DNA of 64,000 nucleotides. Origin: Yarrowia lipolytica. Lineage: Eukaryota > Ascomycota > Dipodascomycetes > Dipodascales. The notes beneath the pieces are model-generated. The model saw nothing but the letters and a program-made list of their open reading frames with translations. It searched no databases and was not told where the DNA came from. Location of the stretch: positions 248,001-312,000 of the forward strand of contig NC_090774.1 of assembly GCF_001761485.1 (NCBI RefSeq). Reading direction: 5' to 3'. Of this stretch, positions 56,022-64,000 are shown piece by piece. Position 1 is the first letter of the stretch. Each line of letters begins with the position of its first letter. The position numbers were made by a program, and so were the translations under genes.

Positions 56022-56935
56022 GTCTTTAGTTTGTTGGTGTATTATCGACTTTTACGATCTCACGTTCCCCACAGTTGGTTATATACCAATAGCCGTAGAC
56101 TGCAGATAGACAACATGACTAAGGAATCTGGCCAGGGACAAGCCCGGGTCGAACCCTAAAAGTGGCACCAACTATGCGGGGGTTTAGCAGGATGGGCACG
56201 TACAGCTGGGGTGAATTGATGGGGGTAATAGTCCAGCATTTCCTCAGTGATTGTCGTGTCACGTGGTCCTATTGTTTCCCAGGCAAGAAATCAAGCCACA
56301 ATCATTGGCACTTACATGTTCCAGTTAGATTGAAGTCAAAGATAAGCAATCTAAACTACCGTATCAAGACCAGGACTATACGCGCGATGCATAATTGAGA
56401 AAAAGACAGGGACATGGTGGGGTAAATAAGTCGACTTTAGGAAGATCGCGTTTGATCCGAAGATGATATGGAGAGTCCATAGTTCCATAGACATATTGAA
56501 CAGACCATACTGGTGGTGAACTTCACACGTTACCATGTACAGTAACTACAGCAGACACCTCTCGTTGTCAACCACGAAGACACCAGATTCAGTCTGGTGA
56601 AATACATGGATCAGTACAGTACATACAGTATATACATCTGAGCTTGAACTTCACCCCCCACCAGTAAGACTTTCGGGTAGCCGTTCCCGGCACTGCAAGC
56701 TACACGTCAGAACTTGTACAGGCACGCGCGTACGGTATGTACTGTAATTTGTGGACACTCACACTACTACTTGTAGTACAAGTATCAAAGTCTCCATTTA
56801 ACAAAATACAACATGACATACCGGATGTGCTACTTGTATCATTGTACTGTTACAGTTATAATCACCAGAATAAAATAGTTGGATAAGTTATTTGTAAACA
56901 TCACTCAATCATCGTTCATAGTCTATTGTTGCAAT
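56022..56935. other. Intergenic region, oxoprolinase promoter and EPS1 3' flank
   Basis: No gene seen. GTAC/ACAGTA words cluster at 56530-56545, 56610-56640 and 56730-56850. A TCGAACC match near 56150 was tested as a tRNA T-arm and does not fold. Confidence 0.55.
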
Positions 56936-58789
56936 CTACTCCCATTTACCAAGAGTGGGGGTAGCAGCAGATCGACGGTGTCTGAGGTAGCGCTTGCCCA
57001 TCTTGGCAACGGCCAGGAGCACGAAAACCAAAAGAATGTACGTCTTAAGTCCCCAGACGAAGATGAACCAAGAAGCGAAGAACCCTCGAGTGCTTCGCGG
57101 GAAGAGCTGTCGACTGTTGTTCTTCTCAATAAGATCAAGCACACGGGCGAGCTGCTCCGCATCAGAGGGTTCAAGCCTGGCGTTCTTATCGTCGGTGTCA
57201 AAGAACTGAACGTTCTTCGCATCATCAATGACGATGATAGGAGCGTTAGCCTTTCGGTCGTCCCAGTTGAATCGGAATCGGCTCTCTATCCACTTGGAGT
57301 ACTTGTCGGCGTCGATCCAAGCAAACTGGACTGGAGGTCGGGTAGGAACAGAGGTGTCATCCTTCTCGAGCTTCTTCTGGAGCTTGGGATCCTTCTCCTT
57401 GAGCAGCTTGGCTCGCTCACTGTGCCGTTGGATTCGCAGGAGATCCAACTCTTTCTGTCGAGCATGCATCTTGGCCTTGAAGTACTTGGTGGCCGACTGC
57501 TTGAGCTCATCGATGGCAACCTTGGTGGCGAATTTGTCTTCACGGTCGACGAGAGCAAGAACGACGATTCGGCCGTCAGCGAAAACAGAATCCTGGTTGA
57601 TAGGGGTCAGCTCAGGCATGAGAGGGAGCCAAGTTCGTCGAGCAAACTGCAGGAGTCGTTCAGAGTTTCGAAGGTGGCCAACATCGTACTCTGGGTAGAC
57701 CTCAAAGGACATCTCATCAGTGTAGTCATTGTTGACAGCAACAAGAGCGGGAAGTCGGGTGACAGAAAACTTGTCCACCAGCTTCTTGTCGTCACTTTTG
57801 TAGACATTGGCATGGGCGACAACGTTAATGGCGAACTTCTGAAGAGCCTGCAGATCCTCGGGGAAGAGGGCCTCGTCGTGAAGATAGATGTAAGACACGG
57901 TCTCGGGGTGCTTCTGTCGAAGTTCCTCGAACTCAAGCTGGTTGACGGACTTCATGTCTCGAGCCTCAACGGCCTGCAGACCAAAGAGGGTCAGAGCATC
58001 GGTAGTTCGCTCGCCGTTGTATGTAACAGAGAGCTCTCCGATCTGGAAAGTCACGGCGGGATAGTACTCGATACCCTGGCCTCGGCAAAAATCAGCGTAC
58101 TTGGCGCAGTTAATCTCACCAACATTGAGCTGGTTCTTGAACTTGGCAGCCACCTCGTTCCAAGCGTCATCCATGGCAACACAGTGAGGACACGAGGGAA
58201 GGTAGTACTTGATGTACCAGCCAGTAGGATCATCAGAAACAAGAGCCTTGAAGTTGGTGGGGTTCAGGTCGACAGAAAGTCCCTCAACGTTCACGTTAGC
58301 CTTCTTTGTGGAAGCGATCTTCTCCTCGTCTCCCTCCAGCTTGGAGATACCGGAGGCCTCCTTGATTTTTTCCTCCACAAACTTTGCCAGTCTGCTGGGC
58401 TGTGTCCCCTTTCTCAGATCGTAAGTCTCTACCTTCTTTCCGTTCTTGTACAGGTTGAGGGTGGGGTAGACATTGATGTTCTCCTGGTTACACAAGTCTC
58501 CGTCAGCCAGACAGTTGACAGCAGCAATGTGGAAGTCGTGTCGGGATGCAACGTCATTACCAATTTCCTGGTACATTCGTTCCCACTTTGGTGCCAGCAT
58601 CTGGCAGTGGCCGCATTGTGGCGAATAGAACTTGACCCAGTAGGTTCCCTCAGCTACGGTGGTCTCCCATTCCTTGCCGGAAATCTCGGGGCAAGGCGCA
58701 GGGGCCTCCTCTTCACCTTCGGGTTTGGGTGTGGGAATTACTGCTGCAACAGCGGCGGCTGCCAACAACAGCAGTCGTGTGATTCTCAT
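56936..58789 (-). CDS. EPS1: Membrane-bound protein disulfide isomerase (Eps1-like)
   Basis: ER oxidoreductase; in yeast Eps1 helps ER quality control of membrane proteins. 617 aa from the ATG at 58789: a signal peptide (RLLLLAAAAVAAV), then a thioredoxin domain with CGHC (59-62) and cis-Pro in VYPTLNLY. A second thioredoxin domain has CPHC (200-203). Further thioredoxin-like regions lack CxxC. A charged Lys/Glu stretch (about 455-480) is followed by a C-terminal membrane span near 575-597 (WGLKTYILLVFVLLAVAK) and a basic tail (KRYLRHRR). There is no KDEL; retention would depend on the anchor. Yeast Eps1 is 701 aa. An antisense frame of 725 codons runs over the gene and is judged a shadow. 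Confidence 0.92.
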   Translation of the reverse strand: MRITRLLLLAAAAVAAVIPTPKPEGEEEAPAPCPEISGKEWETTVAEGTYWVKFYSPQCGHCQMLAPKWERMYQEIGNDVASRHDFHIAAVNCLADGDLCNQENINVYPTLNLYKNGKKVETYDLRKGTQPSRLAKFVEEKIKEASGISKLEGDEEKIASTKKANVNVEGLSVDLNPTNFKALVSDDPTGWYIKYYLPSCPHCVAMDDAWNEVAAKFKNQLNVGEINCAKYADFCRGQGIEYYPAVTFQIGELSVTYNGERTTDALTLFGLQAVEARDMKSVNQLEFEELRQKHPETVSYIYLHDEALFPEDLQALQKFAINVVAHANVYKSDDKKLVDKFSVTRLPALVAVNNDYTDEMSFEVYPEYDVGHLRNSERLLQFARRTWLPLMPELTPINQDSVFADGRIVVLALVDREDKFATKVAIDELKQSATKYFKAKMHARQKELDLLRIQRHSERAKLLKEKDPKLQKKLEKDDTSVPTRPPVQFAWIDADKYSKWIESRFRFNWDDRKANAPIIVIDDAKNVQFFDTDDKNARLEPSDAEQLARVLDLIEKNNSRQLFPRSTRGFFASWFIFVWGLKTYILLVFVLLAVAKMGKRYLRHRRSAATPTLGKWE

Positions 58790-60800
58790 GTGGATGTGGC
58801 GAGTGTGGTGTGGTGTTTTCCTACACTTGAATCCGCAAGTTTAATGACGATGCATGATTTTTTTGAACTGCAGTCTTGGGACTGTGGAGATGTTTATCCG
58901 CAGCTGCAGAATGGTGAGTGCTATACTTTTGGTTTAGTGGAGAGGGCAAGTATGGCAACAAAAATTTGGTGTGGGAGTTGGGACGAAAGCGCTGTCGAAA
59001 GAGGCGCACGCAGACACGTGTACGAATTATCTCAGAGTCAATGCAGTGAGGGATAAGGAAGGTCCAGCTTTACACGAGGCATCACATTATGTAATCAGAA
59101 ACAATATACTGTAAAGTCTGAGAATCCAACTCGTCACATTTCCCAAACCCCTTATTTTCTTCAACCGGAGAAACATAAAGGGCCCTAGAATGCGCAGCTA
59201 CACGGCTCACGGCCCCCGAACCTTGACTATCTTTGACGCACACTTTCTTATTGTTCGCAACGCCTTTTAGAAGCAGAGAACGGTTGCTGCATTGTCACGA
59301 TTTGGAGAGACCGAGTGATGGTTACAACAGTGTGTGGTTCGAGTTGGAGTGCCGTCGTGCTTGACTGCTGTACAGTATGTACAAACCGCCCTCAGTTCAT
59401 TTATATCTCCTTCTACAATGTATAGTTTCCACCACCCATAGTTTCTTATATCCGCCGCTTGTAGCTACAGTACTTCAGGTGGCCAATTGGTATGTCAGAC
59501 ATCTGGTACGCGGCACATGTTACACGAAACGAAGCACTGATGTTGGCTTCTACAGAGTGGTTGCAGATGTCTGGTGCAGTAGGGTGAATAAGTGATTGTA
59601 TATAATATGTGTCGGCACCAGTACAGTAGTGTGGCCCGGCTTTCTATGTTTGTAATACTATACTTACTCTGCCTTACCTACAGTACATACATCTCTAAGA
59701 CGACAATTGAATTTATCCATGGCGTCTTTCTACCTCCTCTCACCCATACTAAGACAAGACGGCTGCTTGATCTTCACGCTAAAGCCCATCATTGGCCAAA
59801 AGCGAAGTTGCTGCTGTACAAGAGTATTGTAGCTACTTTCAGTCCGGGCATGGTTGTAATGTTACCCATTATCTTGTGTGTCAATGGCGTTTCGGCACAT
59901 TCTATAGCTCCTTTTAGACTGGCAGGGGACGAGCGACGTAACCAGGATAACACCGGGGTTATGCACATGCCCCCCACTGGATATTTGGAAACAGTACGGA
60001 CAGCATGTTCAATACGGTCCTACCGGGAGACATTTGTTGTCACGTGATGGTATTGTGAATCTGTGCACTGGTTTGTCACCCCTATACCGTAGCCAGTATT
60101 GTTTGTTTTTGGTGGAACACCTCGGTAATGACACCCACCAACCAACCCATGTTTTGGCGGGACTCTGCTTCCGGGCGTGGAGGAGGACACTGCATGAACC
60201 CTACTGTACTTGTAGTCCAAAACTGGTATACTAATGATCAAGGTCATGAGTTGAGATGCGGGTGGAAGAGATAGGGGGTTGAAAATTGCAATCTTTAAAG
60301 AACTGTTTGTTTTAGTCTGCCTGCTAGCTCAGTCTTCTCCCATCACACCATCCCCCAGAGGTTACTACCCGGCATTGTGGTGGAACGAGCTGACCAGCTT
60401 TAAGCCTTCCAATTTACTGGCTGGTTAAGCGTGACTCGCATTTCACGCGATGCATAAATTGAAATGTGCTGTAGACGATCACACACAACAGCCCATGTGG
60501 TAATTCGTTGAAGGGTTATAGCGAAGCGAAGCATTGAATTAAAGCCTTTTAGAGGCTTCTATTAATCTTGAAAGGTGTAATTTCTCCCCCGCCTCAGTTT
60601 CCAATAAGCTGCTATTGTCCAAACGTCACATCCATTGTCATTATCGTCACCTCAACTCTAATACGCGACGCGCTACAACCGTGCAGACATATCTCCTGGT
60701 GGGCCACACAACATATAACTTGCACATGTCAACTCCCACATACTAATTTACCTGCATCGACATATTTTCACGAGAAATACCAACTTGGTACTCTGGCAAA
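58790..60800. other. 2-kb region, EPS1 promoter to the zinc-finger gene
   Basis: No supported gene. A 151-codon frame at 59592-60047 starts at GTG and shows no motif. CTACAGTAC and ACTTGTAG words occur at 59465, 59680 and 60205. The last 150 bases should hold the promoter of the next gene. Confidence 0.5.
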
Positions 60801-63298
60801 ATGTCGACACCGAACCCCATGCACTCACGAAGGGCCGCCCCTACCATGAGGCCGAAAATCAAGTGTGAGTACACAGACAGGTGTGACCGACTGTTTACTT
60901 GAAGTGACAAGGTACACGAGAAGGGGTCAACGCGAAGACCCCGGAGACACGAGTCCTTCTACAGACAAACGACCAGGACATATGACAAGTCAAGAGAACA
61001 AGAGATGGAGTCGTCACGCGAGGTAGCGAGCCACTGGTATCGCTACATGTGCGCTGATTTTAATGACTTGAGTTGTTTTGAGATTGCTGCAATTGAGACG
61101 CGGGCTGTTAACTACACTCACCTTGCGACTGCCTACAAGTCACTAACCCAGTAAAACTTCTATACGAACTCAACGGAAGCTCGTGCCTGGCACGAACACA
61201 GTTCCCCGTCGATGTGTTTGCTGCCAACGACATTGCATTTGCCAACTTCAAACAGTGTTTCAGCGCCATCAACTCTGCGTCACCAGAAATCCTCGCTTCT
61301 GCTTCGGAAACAGACTACGCCGTGTACGTGGCAGACTGCACCGAAGCCGATGAGCCCATGGTGGGACGAGGTCTCCTCTCACAACTCCTCGCTCGTCCGG
61401 AGGTGGACATCTCCGACACTTCCACGCTGCTCACAGGAGGCGTTGTTTCAGGTCGTATTACTTCATCTCTGCTATCTTTCATCCCTGGCCACGCCCAGGA
61501 GACTGTTGAGATTCGACTCCGGTTTGTCACGATACATAAGGCGTCCCAAATTGCATCACTCATGTCCATGTTCTTGTACTCCTCGATCCAGCAGAGTCTC
61601 AGCGACGAACAGGTCTCCCAGATTTGCGATGGGCGATGGATTTCCGACCTCCAAGAGCAGGGTATTTGGGAACAGCTGCTCGAGTTCAAGAACTCTGTGC
61701 TGGCTGAAGACGACAACCCCACTCGACGAATTATTTCGCCCAAGAAGGCCCTTTCGCCTTTCCAGAGCTCACCAATTACTGTTGCCCCCGCACTGTCAGC
61801 CCCCAGTGTCAACCCCGATGAAGGCATTCGACTCGTTGGTAAAATTTCTGACCCTCAGAGTAGTTCAGGTCTGCTGTCATCCTCTCCCTCCAGACACCAA
61901 ACAATTATTCGGTCAGGTAGAGCTCAGGAAATCGACAAGGCCAAGGAACAGGGCCAGGTTGAAAAGGAGAATGGCAATGAGTGTTACAACTGTCGAACGC
62001 TGCATGCCTCCAGTTGGAGAAAGTGCACCACTCATGATGATGATGGTGTCTTTACAATCATACTCTGCAACCCTTGTGGACTTTGGTTCGTCAACAAGAA
62101 GGAGCACCGACCTAGAAAGTACTGGGGTAAAATGAGAGATGGGCGCCCTATTCCTCCCAGTAAAAGAGGTCCCCGAAAGAAGTCCGATAAGACGACTCTT
62201 GTCAAGGCTGAGAAGAAGCCCGTTCTCAAGCTGCACGATAAGCCCCTTGGCATCCAGACATCCATCGATCTAACTAACGATGCAAGAAAGTCCACGCCTT
62301 CTTCACAGAATCCCACTCCCGTGTCATCACACACCATGGCCCCAACTCCTATGGGCTCTACACCAGTACCGAGCCATCATACTCAGGGACTTAACCGAAC
62401 GCACGTCCAGGAGAACCCCCATCTCAACAAGCGACCTTTCCAAGCACTTACTCAGAGTCTGCAGCAACCCCCTGAGTTTGAGAGCTCTCAGACCCTGGCC
62501 AGTAGGACAGCATCTCTCCCTGTATCTGACAGAGGAGCAAAACGACATAAGACCGATGTTGCCTCTCGGCCTTCATGCGACGCTGTGCACTCAGCTGCTA
62601 TTTATAAGCCTACCCAGTTCCAGGCTGCAACTTCATCACCAGCTGTCACCCCAACCATGGAGTCTACTGCAACAATGCCAAGCTCTCCTGGCACACAGAC
62701 CCGGTCAAATAGAGCTTCTGCCCCTGGTTCTCCTCCTCGAACCAACTCTGCCTCTTCCAGTACCCCCTTCCTTCAGCCGAAGGCGTTGCCCCCGCTTCCA
62801 CCTATTACTCCCCAAAAAGTCAGACTCACACCCAGCAAAAAAGACAAGACCCCAGACTTTCTGGTAGGTCTTTCTCCATCCCGATGGCTGTCGGCTTACC
62901 TTGGCTCGTCGAGATCTCCTTCTCAGTTCTCAAGCCACACCTCCCCCGTTGATCACAACACTGTTAACTTCTTCAGTGAAAGTGATCTGTTCACGGAGTC
63001 TCCCTTCAGAGGGCTCTACCAGGGCGTGCGATCAGAGCCGTTCACACAAAGCACAGCTGGGAGCATGCCCCCTCCCTCGGCTGATGACGACTACAACATG
63101 AACGTGCTGCCTTCATCTCCATCAATCTTCCGAATGTACAAAGACAACAGCGACTTGTTCTCCTCAAGCAGCCAATCCACCGAGGCCACTTCCCCCATCA
63201 ACAAGCTTCAACAGATTGCTCGAAACTCCCCCGACGCGCACAAGAGCCTGGAGGAGTCTGAGGAAATTGGAAATACTAACAAGACCAATAAGGCCTAG
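60801..63298 (+). CDS. Spt21/Ams2-like protein with GATA-type zinc finger
   Basis: Probable transcription regulator. Exon 1 (60801-60864) encodes MSTPNPMHSRRAAPTMRPKI and K plus one base. The 287-nt intron 60865-61151 starts GTGAGT and ends ACTAACCCAG. Exon 2 continues LKLLYELNGSSCLARTQFPV. The product is 736 aa. Residues about 17-170 resemble the shared N-terminal domain of yeast Spt21 and S. pombe Ams2, which drive histone gene expression (note VYVADCTEADEPMVGRGLLS). A GATA-like finger follows from residue 299 (CYNC, a 24-residue loop, then CNPC; classical GATA loops are 17-18), with a basic RPRKYWGKMRDGR arm. The rest is disordered, Ser/Pro-rich. Ams2 has a GATA finger; Spt21 does not. I matched the family from memory, so the name is tentative. 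Confidence 0.8.
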
Positions 63299-64000
63299 AT
63301 GATCGGAATAATCTAACAAGCCGCATAGCATTAGCATTTATTTATAATATATTGTATCAATATAATTACTCAACCCTCAAATATGTCGTTACCAATATAT
63401 TATAGCTACTTGTATGTATGTACATACTACAGTAGAAGTACGTACAGTACGAAATAAGTAGACTATAAATTCCCCTAGGGCGCATGTTCATACTTGTGCT
63501 GTACAATATGTAATATGTAACTACAGTACTTGTAGTTGCTGTAAAAAAAAATCCTGATATATCTCGTTGTTGTAAATCATTCATTAGTCAGTCTATTTAA
63601 CTACAAGTAGCGAGGCAGCGACTGTAAGTCCCTAGAATAAACAAAGGTCACACATGGGTTTCCAGGAGCGTTGCGCCTGTAAGCTTACGTCATCTATACA
63701 CGAATTGTCGCTGGAAAGGAAAGAGCCGCTGCCCCATATATGGGGCAGCGTACGTAAGTGAGTGAGGGTAGAGAGCTTCCACCCTTAAATAACCCCAAAC
63801 AGGCAGCCCGCATCCTTGGCGGTGGTTTTACCCCAGTCTTCAGTCCTCCTCCAACCTTTCTTTATGTGTGTGCCTTTAGAGAACCCTATAATAGGTATGC
63901 AGTGAGGAGTGCAAGTAGGCCCTCCTCTGTATCCAGGAGGTTAGCGTCGGTTAGCTCCCCAGCCTCTGCCCCTAAAACGACGCGGGCCTACTCCCTCAGG
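63299..64000. other. Terminal non-coding stretch, possible edge of a repeat element
   Basis: 63299-63600 is AT-rich 3' flank with TACTTGTA/ACAGTAC words. From about 63625 the sequence becomes GC-richer, with no open frame, a 24-bp palindrome and a 9-bp inverted pair (AGTAGGCCC at 63914-63922, GGGCCTACT at 63984-63992). The change in composition might mark the edge of an LTR or another repeat continuing past the window; this is a guess. Confidence 0.35.
63727..63750. repeat. 24-bp perfect palindrome
   Basis: CGCTGCCCCATA followed directly by its reverse complement TATGGGGCAGCG. No loop, no mismatch. Confidence 0.85.

Noticed and set aside
56130-56200. TCGAACC as a tRNA T-arm
   Set aside because: No matching T-stem or acceptor stem on either strand.
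56879-59056. 725-codon open frame antisense to EPS1
   Set aside because: It mirrors the EPS1 gene, has no motif, and starts at a non-ATG codon. Biased codon use (few TTA, CTA, TCA) leaves antisense frames open.
59592-60047. 151-codon open frame
   Set aside because: Starts at GTG, shows no motif, no codon bias, and carries GTAC-type intergenic words.

Overview
The window looks like nuclear DNA of the yeast Yarrowia lipolytica. The inferred introns start with GTGAGT or GTAAGT and end with a CTAAC branch site almost touching the 3' AG. Arginine codons are mostly CGA. Intergenic DNA is full of short palindromic words such as TACTTGTA and TACAGTAC. Gene content is that of a non-Saccharomyces yeast: Ku80 with its C-terminal helical domain, a GCP4-type gamma-tubulin complex protein, and a Fot1/pogo transposon. 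From memory the KU80 locus lies near one end of chromosome E (YALI0E series); I could not check this.

Layout. 0.1-3.6 kb: a large repeat-rich hydrophilic protein (+). 4.9-8.8 kb: class I myosin (+). 9.3-11.5 kb: KU80 (+), convergent with phosphoglucomutase (11.7-13.3, -). 14.8-16.3: a Baeyer-Villiger-type flavoprotein monooxygenase (+). 16.8-17.9: DSK2 (+), convergent with a Na+/H+ antiporter (18.3-19.8, -). 19.8-28.7 kb is gene-poor and holds a 3.0-kb Fot1/pogo-like DNA transposon (23.8-26.8) with 53-bp perfect terminal inverted repeats. 28.7-30.4: an orphan serine-rich protein with a hydrophobic C-terminus (+). 30.6-31.9: ANP1-type mannosyltransferase (-). 33.5-35.3: phosphopentomutase-type enzyme (-). 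36.3-37.1: GPI-anchored Cu-only superoxide dismutase (-). 37.1-40.5: no gene seen. 40.5-41.5: RIB1 GTP cyclohydrolase II (+). 42.8-43.3: glutathione peroxidase-like thiol peroxidase (+). 43.8-47.0: ISWI chromatin remodeller (-). 47.6-48.1: CHY zinc-finger protein (-). 48.6-49.6: NBP35 (+). 49.7-51.6: GCP4-like (-). 52.1-56.0: 5-oxoprolinase (-). 56.9-58.8: EPS1-like protein disulfide isomerase (-). 60.8-63.3: Spt21/Ams2-like GATA zinc-finger protein (+). The last 0.7 kb is non-coding and carries a 24-bp perfect palindrome.

The genes are ordinary single transcription units with no operon logic. Some share a theme: glutathione and thiol redox (oxoprolinase, peroxidase, SOD, PDI), hexose and pentose phosphate mutases, glycan building (ANP1, and UDP-glucose supply through phosphoglucomutase), and chromatin and DNA repair (ISWI, Spt21/Ams2-like, KU80).

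Two genes are interrupted in this copy. In the myosin gene, 19-21 bases identical to a common Illumina adapter, plus one extra C, break the frame just before the SH3 domain. Taking out 20 bases makes the whole gene read through, so this is very probably an assembly artefact. In the first gene, single-base insertions inside a 24-bp repeat array shift the frame near the C-terminus. No tRNA, rRNA or CRISPR array was found by eye.
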